From positions 1-64,000 of the forward strand of contig JAFQQF010000022.1 of the NCBI GenBank assembly GCA_017411385.1: a DNA stretch of 64,000 bases. The letters are read 5' to 3'. Each line of letters opens with the position of its first letter. Position 1 is the first letter of the stretch. The position numbers and the translations under genes were made by a program. This stretch comes from Ruminococcus sp. (GTDB lineage: Bacteria; Bacillota; Clostridia; Oscillospirales; Acutalibacteraceae). Shown here piece after piece: positions 1-8,069 of this stretch. The notes beneath the pieces were generated by a model that had not been told where the DNA came from, did no database searches, and worked only from the letters and a program-made list of their open reading frames with translations.

Positions 1-1
1 A

Positions 2-1240
2 AAGGCTTTTCATTTGATAAGTTACGACGTTGCACCAAAAGAGATAATATATACTTTAATGGCATTTACTTTTATGTCACCCCTGAACGAGTTTCTTCAC
101 AGAGCAAACTGTGAACCGAAATTCGTTCTTTTTCTTTTGGGTAAAACAGGAACTCGCAAAAGTACACTATCAGCATTGTTCTTATCTTTCTTTGGTAAAT
201 TCACATCATCTGATTTGCCTTTGTCTTTCAGAGATACTGCCAACAGCATTACACACCATGCTTTTACTCTGAAAGATGTGCTTACTTGTATTGATGACTT
301 TCACCCTTGCGGTAAACAAGAGGAAACAAAGCTTACTGCAACGGCGCAATCTATTATGAGGTCATACGGTGACCGAACAGGCAGAGGCAGACTTAAATCT
401 GATGCGACACCTATGGATTCCCGACCGCCTCAGGGTAATGCAATTATCACTGCTGAGTTTCCGCCCGACATTGGCGAAAGCGGTACTGCAAGATACTTTG
501 GTCTTGAACTGAAATCAGATGATGTGAATCTCAGTATGTTATCAATGTTACAAAAAGAAGCTTCGGAAGGTATACTTCAGAAAACAATGTATGCGTATAC
601 AAAAATGATTTCAAATTTTGCAAATGCTGATGAGAAAAAGTTTGTGGGTTCTCTGGCGGAAAGTTTCAGAATATACAGAAACGAATTTAACAAACAGAAT
701 ATTCAGTGTCACGGCAGAGTGCCTGAGATAGTTGCAAACCTCAGAATCGGTATGAAGATGTTTCTTTTGTTTATGAAAGAACACAAAGTTATTGACGATG
801 AGGCTTGCAGTAATATTGAATCTGAATTTTTCGAAATTCTTTGTGTACTGGCAAAAAGACAATCTGAAAATATTGAGCAGGACAAGCCTACACATAAATT
901 CATCCGTAAACTTTATGCTTTGATTGACAGTGGTTCTGTAGTAATTATCAATCGAAACTTTGAACCCAATGTAGTTCCCAATAATCTTATAGGTTATGAA
1001 GATGATGATTACTATTATCTTAACAAGACTGCAGCTCACAGAGCAGTAAAGAAACTCTGTGATGAGCAAGGCGAAAGCTTTACGATTACTGAAAAGGGAT
1101 TACTTAAAGCATTGGCTGAAGAAAAGCTTATTGATATTGCAGAAGGTCAGAACACAAAGTCTGTCCGCATAGGCGGTAAGACAAAACGTGTGGTATGCCT
1201 TATTAAATCAAAGTCTGATCCGATAGCAGACACTACGTAA
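2..1240 (+). CDS. DUF927-like replicative helicase/primase ATPase of a mobile element (5' partial)
   Basis: The frame is open to the window edge, so the N-terminal part, probably with the primase domain, lies outside; an internal TTG at 14 is not a convincing start. Numbering from that TTG, a Walker A-like GKTGTRKST sits at residues 43-51 and a Walker B-like CIDDFHP at about 92-98, followed by residues typical of helicase-type ATPases of integrative elements and satellites. The C-terminal 120 residues resemble a winged-helix tail. Such proteins usually unwind or prime DNA for replication of the element. The neighbouring mobC and relaxase genes support a mobile-element role. Base composition is clearly more AT-rich than the chromosome after 8.5 kb. 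The family assignment comes from motif pattern only; a phage-type primase C-terminus is the main alternative. Confidence 0.6.
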   Translation, partial: KAFHLISYDVAPKEIIYTLMAFTFMSPLNEFLHRANCEPKFVLFLLGKTGTRKSTLSALFLSFFGKFTSSDLPLSFRDTANSITHHAFTLKDVLTCIDDFHPCGKQEETKLTATAQSIMRSYGDRTGRGRLKSDATPMDSRPPQGNAIITAEFPPDIGESGTARYFGLELKSDDVNLSMLSMLQKEASEGILQKTMYAYTKMISNFANADEKKFVGSLAESFRIYRNEFNKQNIQCHGRVPEIVANLRIGMKMFLLFMKEHKVIDDEACSNIESEFFEILCVLAKRQSENIEQDKPTHKFIRKLYALIDSGSVVIINRNFEPNVVPNNLIGYEDDDYYYLNKTAAHRAVKKLCDEQGESFTITEKGLLKALAEEKLIDIAEGQNTKSVRIGGKTKRVVCLIKSKSDPIADTT

Positions 1241-1457
1241 GAAAAAGTGTGACAACAGTGACAATGCGGTTGAAAGACTTTTAGATACTGATGTTTCAGA
1301 TAATTAAATATGTGTGACAAAGTAGTTTCATGTATCTTTTGGTGCTACTGAAAACAGAGATTCACAAACTGCTTTGTTATCTGCAAAAACCTATATTGTA
1401 TCTGTTGTTACTGTTATTTATCAGTACAGGTTGAGGCGCGGTTGTTTGCCCATATTT

Positions 1458-1476
1458 CGCCCTTGTGGGCGTTTTT
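1458..1476 (+). terminator. Short rho-independent terminator
   Basis: CGCCC, a TTGT loop, GGGCG, then five T residues. It closes the unit of the ATPase gene ahead of the oriT-like region. The stem is only five GC pairs. Confidence 0.6.
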
Positions 1477-1570
1477 AAGATAACAGAGGATACTAACCCG
1501 ATTATCTATTAAAACCCAAATTAAGGGCAAAAATCGGCTTTTGCTGTTTTTCTTACGAGTCAATTTATAT

Positions 1571-1693
1571 CAGGGCTTGCCCTGTATATTTTCTCTCCCT
1601 TTTGGGAGAGAGCCAGCATCGCATTCGGCTGTACACCACCCCGTAATAACAGGGAGGTTTTGCCGATGCAGCTTGGGCAGGCAGAAGCCCTGC
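1571..1693. other. Candidate origin of transfer (oriT): stacked inverted repeats upstream of mobC
   Basis: The 487 bases between the ATPase gene and mobC contain no gene. This part holds four inverted repeats in a row: CAGGGC-TT-GCCCTG (1571-1584), CTCTCCC-TTTT-GGGAGAG (1593-1610), a large nested hairpin with GCATTCGGC (1621-1629) against GCCGATGC (1662-1669) and inner arms ACCACCC/GGGAGGT (1635-1641, 1652-1658), and GGGC/GCCC (1675-1690). MOBP relaxases normally nick inside such repeats next to their accessory-protein gene. The nick site cannot be placed from sequence alone. Assignment as oriT is inferred from position and structure. Confidence 0.45.
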
Positions 1694-1727
1694 ACCTACT
1701 TAATTCTAAACTAATACGGAGGTAAAT

Positions 1728-2030
1728 ATGAAATCCAAGAGAATCAATTTAAGGGTATCTGACGAAACAGATACCCTCATAAGAACCAAGGCTAAGAAAG
1801 CCAATATGACCATAACGGACTATGTTATTAAGTGTGCAACCTCGAAAAAGATTGTAAACTATGACGGACTTAAAGAGCTGACAACTCAGGTCAAAAAGCT
1901 TGGTAACAACCTTAATCAGCTTTTGGTTTTAGCAAGACAAGGTAAGATTCAGACCGTGTATCTTGATGAAACACAAGCTGAACTTGCAAAAATTCACGAT
2001 GAACTTTCAAAAATATCAGGACGCAGATAG
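1728..2030 (+). CDS. mobC: MobC-type relaxosome accessory protein
   Basis: A 100-residue protein. The N-terminus (residues 4-30) has the pattern of a ribbon-helix-helix DNA-binding fold, and the middle carries the LGNNLNQLL segment typical of the bacterial mobilisation protein family MobC. Such proteins bind oriT and help the relaxase open the strands. The ATG follows a GGAGG site with seven bases of spacing. The relaxase gene begins four bases after the stop, so the two are almost certainly cotranscribed and translationally coupled. The length matches the family. Confidence 0.85.
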   Translation: MKSKRINLRVSDETDTLIRTKAKKANMTITDYVIKCATSKKIVNYDGLKELTTQVKKLGNNLNQLLVLARQGKIQTVYLDETQAELAKIHDELSKISGRR

Positions 2031-2033
2031 CAT

Positions 2034-3428
2034 ATGGCCATAGTACATTTTATCAATTCAAAATCAAAACAAACCGCAAAAGGTATGGGCTATGTTCTGA
2101 GATACACTACTCAGGAGAGTAAGACCGTTGATGAGAATGGCGTAAAACTTGTGACAGGTGTCAACTGCACTGCCGACTCTGCTTACACAGAATTCTGCAA
2201 TACCAAGAATCTTTTTGGAAAAAGTGATGGCAGACAGTACTATCACTTCGTGCAATCCTTCGGAGTTGATGAAAACATTACTCCGCAAATGGCTCATGAA
2301 ATTGCATTAAGGTTTGCAAGTGAATCTGAAAAGTTCAGCGGTTTTGAAATTGTAGTTTCAACTCACTGTGACAGAGATCACATCCATTCTCACTTCGTTA
2401 TGAACAGTGTAAATGCTGAAAGCGGTAAAAAGTTTCATATCAGCGGGAGTGATGTTGAGGAGCTTATGAATCAGTCGGACAAGCTTTGTATGGAGTATGG
2501 CTTATCGGTTGTGGCAAAAACAACGGGCAAACCTAAATCTAAAAATATGTCAGACAGAGAATATCGCTCTGCGGTAAAGCGAGAAAGCTGGAAACTGAGG
2601 CTGGAAGCTACCATAGCAAATGCTATGGCATTAGTAAAATCAAAAGAGCATTTCATAATGCTTATGGAGTTTGAAGGCTACAAAGTAAGCTGGTCGGACT
2701 CACGAAAACACATAACTTACACCACACCCGAGGGCAACAAATGCAGGGATATTAAATTATTTGACAACAAATTTTTAAAGGAGAAGATGGAAAATGAATT
2801 TACAATCAGAGAGAAAATCACATCAGGATTTGCTTACAGAGGCACAACAGGATCTGAAACTCGCAGAGACTTATGTACCTTGCGTATCCATAACGGAACA
2901 GAACTGGAAAGCTTTGATATCAGAGATCAACACGCAGATACAGGTTCTTCAGCACATAGAGCAGAACCTTACCAATCTGATAACCCGACAGGAACTGACA
3001 CAGAGCATACAGACTTACTTACAATCAGTGGCCAATCAGGCGGAGAGTATGAGACTTTCAATATCCCAGTTCGACACAGACCTGCAGAAACCTTTGATTC
3101 AGATGAACAATTCAGTTCAGAAAATTCTGACGGATACGGAGAAACAGGTTGGGAGAATGAGCGAGCAATTTTCACAGAGTCTCTCATACGAGAAGCAGAG
3201 ACTCAGAAAACATACAGTGAAACTTATGCTCATAGCACTGATACCCACAGTGCTTCTCGTAGCTTGGGAACTGATACGGCATTTCTTATTGGCGCCTTGA
3301 GTGAAATCATTGACGAAGATGATGAAACCGAAGACTGCACAACGCAGCCTGTAATAACAGAAAGGAAAAATTATATGAAGAAACGAAACCGAAACAACCA
3401 CGACAGTGGTATGAACATGAATATGTAA
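2034..3428 (+). CDS. MOBP-type relaxase / mobilisation nuclease (MobA/VirD2 family)
   Basis: This 464-residue protein nicks one strand at oriT and stays bound to the 5' end during transfer. The relaxase fold covers roughly residues 1-260. Tyr20 or Tyr24 in GYVLRY is the likely nucleophile. The metal-binding three-histidine motif is plain: H111 and then H116, H118 and H120 in RDHIHSHFVMN, with N124. After about residue 255 the sequence becomes hydrophilic and rich in Ser, Thr, Glu and Asp with no recognisable domain. That tail is where a second frame (2794-3300) overlaps. No coupling protein (VirD4) or type IV secretion genes are in the window, so the element is either mobilisable or its conjugation genes lie to the left. 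Confidence 0.88.
   Translation: MAIVHFINSKSKQTAKGMGYVLRYTTQESKTVDENGVKLVTGVNCTADSAYTEFCNTKNLFGKSDGRQYYHFVQSFGVDENITPQMAHEIALRFASESEKFSGFEIVVSTHCDRDHIHSHFVMNSVNAESGKKFHISGSDVEELMNQSDKLCMEYGLSVVAKTTGKPKSKNMSDREYRSAVKRESWKLRLEATIANAMALVKSKEHFIMLMEFEGYKVSWSDSRKHITYTTPEGNKCRDIKLFDNKFLKEKMENEFTIREKITSGFAYRGTTGSETRRDLCTLRIHNGTELESFDIRDQHADTGSSAHRAEPYQSDNPTGTDTEHTDLLTISGQSGGEYETFNIPVRHRPAETFDSDEQFSSENSDGYGETGWENERAIFTESLIREAETQKTYSETYAHSTDTHSASRSLGTDTAFLIGALSEIIDEDDETEDCTTQPVITERKNYMKKRNRNNHDSGMNMNM
2794..3300 (+). CDS. Overprinted MobB-like coiled-coil protein with a C-terminal membrane anchor
   Basis: A 168-residue frame lies wholly inside the relaxase gene, shifted by one base. Its ATG is preceded by AAAGGAG at a workable distance of about 11 bases. 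The product is Gln- and Leu-rich with heptad-like spacing over residues 1-135 and ends in a hydrophobic segment (about residues 143-165) that reads as one transmembrane helix. In contrast, the relaxase product over the same bases is featureless, which suggests that the nested frame is under selection. ColE1-type plasmids are known to carry mobB and mobD inside mobA, and their MobB is membrane-associated. By analogy this may anchor the relaxosome to the membrane; that function is inference. Confidence 0.6.
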   Translation: MNLQSERKSHQDLLTEAQQDLKLAETYVPCVSITEQNWKALISEINTQIQVLQHIEQNLTNLITRQELTQSIQTYLQSVANQAESMRLSISQFDTDLQKPLIQMNNSVQKILTDTEKQVGRMSEQFSQSLSYEKQRLRKHTVKLMLIALIPTVLLVAWELIRHFLLAP

Positions 3429-3471
3429 AGGAGGAATGGCTCGACAGTAAGATAAATAGCCGTGTTGCCTT

Positions 3472-3633
3472 ATGGCAGACACAAAAAGCGGTATTCCACA
3501 GCATGAGATTGAAATTCTTGCAAGACACTTTCTCCCTCAAATCCGAACTTTCTTTGCTACCAAAGAAGGCAGAAAAGAATTTGAGGAATGGAAAGCTGAA
3601 CAAGAAATAATAACTAAAAGCTTGAACATATAA
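3472..3633 (+). CDS. Small hypothetical protein at the end of the mobilisation module
   Basis: A possible 53-residue protein beginning MADTKSG with Trp, Glu and Lys near its end. It ends ten bases before a strong hairpin terminator, which places it last in the mobC-relaxase unit. No good ribosome-binding site precedes the ATG. A competing frame with no start codon covers the same stretch. I do not recognise the family. Confidence 0.3.
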   Translation: MADTKSGIPQHEIEILARHFLPQIRTFFATKEGRKEFEEWKAEQEIITKSLNI

Positions 3634-3640
3634 TCGTTTA

Positions 3641-3678
3641 AAAATAGAGGCAAGGAACATATTCCCTGCCTCTATTTT
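3641..3678 (+). terminator. Terminator of the mobilisation unit
   Basis: A 15-bp stem with one mismatch (arms 3643-3657 and 3662-3676, CATA loop) followed by TTTT. It ends the mobC-relaxase transcript. Confidence 0.75.
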
Positions 3679-3717
3679 CACATAACCAATTATTAAAAAA
3701 TAATGATAGCAACATTA

Positions 3718-3755
3718 TTGATTTTATTTGATCCAATATATTATAATAAAATCAA
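3718..3755. repeat. AT-rich inverted repeat between the mobilisation module and the holin gene
   Basis: Perfect 11-bp arms TTGATTTTATT and AATAAAATCAA, separated by 16 bases. It lies 100 bases past the holin stop on the minus strand and could be its transcript end, although no T-run follows. Otherwise bases 3680-3856 hold nothing recognisable. Confidence 0.5.
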
Positions 3756-3856
3756 ATAATTTAAGTGCATTTAAAATATACTGTGCTATTAGAATTATGA
3801 TTAATAAACACATATATTTTAATAAATAAACTAAAGAGCACGTTTTGCTATGTACA

Positions 3857-4249
3857 CTAATTTGAATTTTTATCGTTATCATCCTTGTTTGTGAACAGTT
3901 CCAAGAGTTTTAATACCTTACCGGGAATGTATACACCAAAAGATGAAAGATTTAATAAAAAACTTCTACTTTCGTTCATAATATAAAACAGTAAGGTTAA
4001 CGAGCGAAGCAGCATACCACTTGACAAATGAATATCTATCAAGTTTGCAGTGCCGATTACCAAAAAAATCAAAAATTTTTCCGGTATTATTGAAATAATT
4101 ATTTTCTTATATTTTGAATAAGAAATTATAATTTCAGCTATGCAGTTTATTGCAACAAGCAATATTAAGATTTTGATAGCTGTATCGTATCCCCCTAAGA
4201 ACCAATTAAAAAAAGGGACAACTACAGTGTTGATTATACCAATTCTCAT
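3857..4249 (-). CDS. Phage holin family 4-like membrane protein
   Basis: A 130-residue protein from the ATG at 4249, which has AAAGGA ten bases upstream; a TTG 15 codons earlier is less likely. There are three hydrophobic segments (about residues 5-18, 25-45 and 55-75) and a C-terminal part reading FYIMNESRSFL followed by FGVYIPGKVLKLL. This matches the conserved tail of toxin-secretion/phage-lysis holins (TcdE/BhlA-like, Pfam phage_holin_4). Such proteins form pores in the cell membrane. No endolysin, phage structural gene or toxin is nearby, so it is not part of a complete lysis cassette. It diverges from the NB-ARC gene and shares its upstream region. A membrane-permeabilising effector of that system is possible but unproven. 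Confidence 0.75.
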   Translation of the reverse strand: MRIGIINTVVVPFFNWFLGGYDTAIKILILLVAINCIAEIIISYSKYKKIIISIIPEKFLIFLVIGTANLIDIHLSSGMLLRSLTLLFYIMNESRSFLLNLSSFGVYIPGKVLKLLELFTNKDDNDKNSN

Positions 4250-4283
4250 ATTTTTATATCCTTTCTTTTTATTTGAGCGCTCA

Positions 4284-4316
4284 GCAGTAAACAAAATATT
4301 ACTGTATGTTTACTGC
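4284..4316. promoter_or_regulatory. Perfect inverted repeat between holin and NB-ARC genes (operator candidate)
   Basis: GCAGTAAACA and TGTTTACTGC, 13 bases apart. The right arm contains the -35 box of the promoter reading into the NB-ARC gene, and the left arm lies in the holin leader. A protein bound here could control both directions. Confidence 0.55.
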
Positions 4317-4337
4317 CTTAATTATATTTGATATAAT
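4309..4337 (+). promoter_or_regulatory. Sigma-A promoter of the NB-ARC/TPR operon
   Basis: TTTACT, 17-base spacer, TATAAT. The start codon is 53 bases downstream. The leader holds two tandem copies of AAGTTGCATT (4357-4376) running directly into AAGGAG. Confidence 0.65.
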
Positions 4338-4390
4338 CTTTTTTGTAGTTAAGAATAAGTTGCATTAAGTTGCATTAAGGAGATTTATAA

Positions 4391-5878
4391 ATGTTAACTT
4401 TCGCCAAATTTGCAAATGAATTAATTAGAGTTACTCAAGAAACTGGTTTATTTATAGTAGATACTTTATTTGGCTGTGTTTATAGGCCGTTAAAACTAAA
4501 AAATAAAAACGGGGATCCTTTTTCGGTAGAAAAAGGATACTGTAGCCATTTGTTAAAAGGAGAGCGGGATGTCTTAAAAGAAATAAAACGAGGATGTGGT
4601 TATGATATAGTAATAAATAATGCCGAGAAGTATTTTTTTAATAACATAGTTAATTTGTTTATCCCTTCCCTGATTGATGATTTCTTGGAGAATATGATTA
4701 CATATATTTCTTGTGATATAACCATTTCTGATAGTAAAAAAGAAGAAATGTTTTTGTTAGCTAATAAAAATACACTTGCGAGTTTTATATCAACAGTGTT
4801 TTTATATGTTGTTAACAAGCCTAATTGTGCTGAGGTCGAACACAATGCAAAGAACAATCTTCCCCCTAGAAATGAGTTCTTTAGCGGTCGAATCGAGCAG
4901 TTAGAAGAAATTGAAAAATTCTTCTCAATAGATAAAGTAGATACTGTAAGTATCTGCCAAACGATTTCTGGGCTAGGTGGTATAGGAAAAACGCAACTTT
5001 CTATCGAATATGCATATCGTTTTATAAATAAATATACGACATGCATATGGTTTGTAAATGCGGAAAGTTTAGAATCATCTTATAATTATTTCTTAGATTT
5101 TGCTAAATGTTTAAAACTAAATCTTCCTACAAATTTTACACCAGATGACTTAAGGAGAGAGGTTAAAAAATGGTTTTCTGAAAACAAAGATTGGCTATTA
5201 ATTTTAGACAACTTAGAAGAAGTTGAAACTGTTATGGAGTACTTACCTAAATCAATCAAAGGAAATATTCTAATAACCACACGTAATAAACGAGTTTTTT
5301 ACGGACGTCCTTTTGACTTAGATGTTTTTAGTGATATAGAAGCAGTGAATTTTTTAAAAAGAAGGCTATCCAATGACAATACTCTTAATTTGGAACATTA
5401 CTACTATTCAGATTTCGAAGAAAATTGCTTAATATTAGTAAAACGGTTAGGTTCCTTGCCTTTAGCATTAGAGCAAGCAGCTGCTTATATTAGAGAAGTG
5501 CGTTGCTCAATAGGAAAGTATTTGGAGTTATTAGAACAAAGTAGTGTAGATGCATTTGATGACTTTTATGCTTCACCTAAATATTATAAGCATCTTGTAA
5601 CAACCACATGGAGCATATCGTTTCACGCTTTAGAAGAAAGTTCTAAACAACTAATGAACTTGTGTGCTTATATGGCACCAGATAGAATTCCAATCGATTT
5701 TTTTGTGAAATCAAGAGATAAGTTGCCAATGCCCCTAAGAAAAGATTTGTCACAAATATTGACTACCAATCGCATTGTTACAGGACTTAGAACCTATTCT
5801 TTGGTTAGTGGAAACTCTGAGTTCATTAATATACATAGGCTTGTACAAGAGGTGGTACGTAATAGCCACAATAAATAA
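4391..5878 (+). CDS. NB-ARC (STAND) signalling ATPase without fused TPRs, unknown N-terminal domain
   Basis: A 495-residue protein; the ATG has AAGGAG eight bases upstream. Residues 1-155 form a domain I do not recognise, with hydrophobic stretches near 10-30 and 84-105. The NB-ARC core then begins with PPRNEFFSGR (158-167). It shows Walker A GLGGIGKT (194-201), Walker B LLILD (269-273) with the sensor region ILITTR (293-298), the GxP motif GSLPLA (354-359), and an MHD-like IHRLVQ (481-486) ending a winged-helix region. STAND ATPases switch from an ADP-held to an oligomeric ATP state when a fused repeat domain senses a ligand, and the N-terminal domain then signals. Here the chain stops ten residues after IHRLVQ, and the usual TPR half is encoded by the next genes. 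Low GC fits an acquired defence- or signalling-type module. Confidence 0.85.
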   Translation: MLTFAKFANELIRVTQETGLFIVDTLFGCVYRPLKLKNKNGDPFSVEKGYCSHLLKGERDVLKEIKRGCGYDIVINNAEKYFFNNIVNLFIPSLIDDFLENMITYISCDITISDSKKEEMFLLANKNTLASFISTVFLYVVNKPNCAEVEHNAKNNLPPRNEFFSGRIEQLEEIEKFFSIDKVDTVSICQTISGLGGIGKTQLSIEYAYRFINKYTTCIWFVNAESLESSYNYFLDFAKCLKLNLPTNFTPDDLRREVKKWFSENKDWLLILDNLEEVETVMEYLPKSIKGNILITTRNKRVFYGRPFDLDVFSDIEAVNFLKRRLSNDNTLNLEHYYYSDFEENCLILVKRLGSLPLALEQAAAYIREVRCSIGKYLELLEQSSVDAFDDFYASPKYYKHLVTTTWSISFHALEESSKQLMNLCAYMAPDRIPIDFFVKSRDKLPMPLRKDLSQILTTNRIVTGLRTYSLVSGNSEFINIHRLVQEVVRNSHNK

Positions 5879-5892
5879 AGAAGGTGTCTTTA

Positions 5893-7083
5893 TTGAGCAA
5901 TAAAAATTGGCTAAATATAGCATTTGATTCAATGGAAAGTTACCTGCCCGAAATATGTGAGGATCAAGATTCAGTAAACCAATTTATAGCTATATTAGAT
6001 CATGCTATATCGATAGCAAATCATTATTCTTTAAATGAAACAAAATGTGATATAATAAGAGCAAGTGATATGTTTGAAAAGATTGGTGAAAATTGCGATG
6101 ATTGTGCTATGTATGAACATGCTTTGGATAATTATAACAAATCATTAAAGTTAAGAAAGAAACACTTAGGTGAGATGCATCGTAAGACAGGTACTGTGCT
6201 TGACAATTTAGGATTAAGTCATACAAAAATAGCTAAATACGATGATGCTATTAATTATCATAAAAAGGCAATTGATATTTTCGAACACACTTCAGGCATA
6301 TTAGATAAGGATACTGCAATCTCTTATAACAATCTTGGCTTGGCTTTGGTTAAGAAAGGAGATTATACAGAATCTATAAAATGGTATAGAAGATGTTTAT
6401 ATATAGAACGAAAACTTTATGGAAAATATGATATAGAAATTGCCGCAGATTATAACAATTTAGGTGAGTTATATATAAAGAGAGGCGATTACGAAAAAGC
6501 TCTGAAATATTTATATAAGGCACTAGTAATAAAAATTAAAAACATAGGTATAAATAATCCTAATACAGCCATTACGCTTAATAATATCGGCAGTACATAT
6601 TGGCGAATGAAAAAACTAAAAAAAGCTCGAAGCTACACTCGTAAGTCGCTTAAAATATACAAGTCTATATTTGGAGATAATCACCCTAGTACATCATTAG
6701 AATATAATAATTTAGCCTCCATATTAGCAGATATGGGCGAGAAAGAAAATGCGAAAATTTATTTCAAGCAATCTTTTGAATCAGAAATGATAATATATGG
6801 TTTTTATCATCCTCAAACTGCATTAACTCTTTTTAATATTGGAAAACTATATTTAGATAATAAAGATATAGATAATGCATTACCTTATTTATTATCTTCA
6901 TATAAAATTTATTCTTTACTATTAACAAAAAATCACGAAGATCTTATACGAGTCATACTTCATTTAAAAAAAGCCTATACTTCAATAAGTATTAATATTA
7001 CTTTTGATGTATGGTTAAAAGAAAAAACAAAAAACACAGTAGAATTTATAGCACAGCCATGTGTTAATGAGTTGCTACAATAG
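5893..7083 (+). CDS. TPR (kinesin light chain-type) protein, first sensor subunit candidate
   Basis: Start taken at TTG 5893, where AAGAAGG lies eight bases upstream; a GTG at 5884 is an alternative but overlaps that site. The N-terminus reads NWLN, then DHAISI at about residue 40. In fused NB-ARC/TPR proteins this Trp and the HA-containing helix normally follow the winged helix directly. From about residue 70 there are seven or so 42-residue repeats of the kinesin light chain type, with NNLG/NNIG and A.xYY/KKAL.I signatures. The C-terminus ends with a FDVWL motif. It starts 15 bases after the ATPase stop, so the two are cotranscribed. TPR arrays bind proteins or peptides; the ligand is unknown. 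It is a paralogue of the following gene. Confidence 0.8.
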   Translation: MSNKNWLNIAFDSMESYLPEICEDQDSVNQFIAILDHAISIANHYSLNETKCDIIRASDMFEKIGENCDDCAMYEHALDNYNKSLKLRKKHLGEMHRKTGTVLDNLGLSHTKIAKYDDAINYHKKAIDIFEHTSGILDKDTAISYNNLGLALVKKGDYTESIKWYRRCLYIERKLYGKYDIEIAADYNNLGELYIKRGDYEKALKYLYKALVIKIKNIGINNPNTAITLNNIGSTYWRMKKLKKARSYTRKSLKIYKSIFGDNHPSTSLEYNNLASILADMGEKENAKIYFKQSFESEMIIYGFYHPQTALTLFNIGKLYLDNKDIDNALPYLLSSYKIYSLLLTKNHEDLIRVILHLKKAYTSISINITFDVWLKEKTKNTVEFIAQPCVNELLQ

Positions 7084-7093
7084 AAAAGGTAAA

Positions 7094-8005
7094 ATGAATA
7101 ACTTTTGGCTAAATCTATGCGTAGATATTATGGGAGAGACGATTGATTACCATTGGGGCGATTCATCTTCTATGAGTCGCTTTAGAGAACTATCCGATCA
7201 TGCTACCTCAATAATAAAATATGCATATACAAATCACACTCACAATTTATCTCCTTATGACAATCTAGTGATGATATGCAATACCATTGGATACGGATAT
7301 AGATACGAGGGAGATTATGAATCTAGCTTGGATTACTTTAAGAAAGCTTTATCGTTACAAGATAAAGCTATCGGAAGATACAGTCTGTACCGGTCGACGT
7401 TATATTATAATATTGCTTGGGCTTACGATGGATTAGCAAAAGTTGATTCAGCGTTAGAGTGGTATTTAAAAGACTTAGAAATTTGTGAAGCAATATTCGG
7501 AAAAGAGTCAACAATTACCGCACATGTGTACAATAGTCTGGGAATTATATATATGAAGGGTAATAACTACCGAAAATCATATGACTACTACAAAAGAGCT
7601 CTTTATATTTTTAAAATGCATTTTGGGGAATATAACCCTAATGTTGGCGTGGTATGTAACAATATTTCAGAAATGTATGCAAAAAAACATATGTATAAGC
7701 AATCGCTATATTGGCAAGAAAAGGATATATTTATTAGTGAATTAACTTTAGGTTTAAATCATCCAGATACCGCTACATCATATAATAATCTCGGTTTGAT
7801 ACATTATGAGATGGGAAATCCGAAAAAGGCACTCACCTGGTATAAAAAATCTTTAAAAATAAGATTTCATTATTTTGGAAAAGAAAATGAAATTTATACA
7901 AAAACTATACATAATGCTAAATTAGCATATTATGCACTTCATAATTCATATACGGGATTTGATTTATGGGTTTTAAGTGCAACTGGTAATATTGATAAAC
8001 TGTAA
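7094..8005 (+). CDS. TPR protein, second sensor subunit candidate (paralogue of the preceding gene)
   Basis: Start placed at ATG 7094, with AAAAGG five bases upstream, ten bases after the previous stop. The 303-residue product repeats the layout of its neighbour: NFWLN at the N-terminus, DHATSI at about residue 40, five kinesin light chain-type TPRs, and a closing FDLWV. It is about 90 residues shorter, equal to two repeats. The shared ends and divergent middles suggest tandem duplication followed by change in the ligand-binding repeats. That fits two alternative recognition subunits for one NB-ARC ATPase, although physical interaction is inference. Confidence 0.78.
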   Translation: MNNFWLNLCVDIMGETIDYHWGDSSSMSRFRELSDHATSIIKYAYTNHTHNLSPYDNLVMICNTIGYGYRYEGDYESSLDYFKKALSLQDKAIGRYSLYRSTLYYNIAWAYDGLAKVDSALEWYLKDLEICEAIFGKESTITAHVYNSLGIIYMKGNNYRKSYDYYKRALYIFKMHFGEYNPNVGVVCNNISEMYAKKHMYKQSLYWQEKDIFISELTLGLNHPDTATSYNNLGLIHYEMGNPKKALTWYKKSLKIRFHYFGKENEIYTKTIHNAKLAYYALHNSYTGFDLWVLSATGNIDKL

Positions 8006-8069
8006 AAAATTTGTTTTACAATTGTGTCTAAAACGAGCGTACCGTAAAATTATTCATTTTCAAAACAAA

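Noticed and set aside
611..1069. 152-codon minus-strand frame opposite the helicase-like ATPase gene
   Set aside because: Antisense to a frame with clear Walker motifs; no start site.
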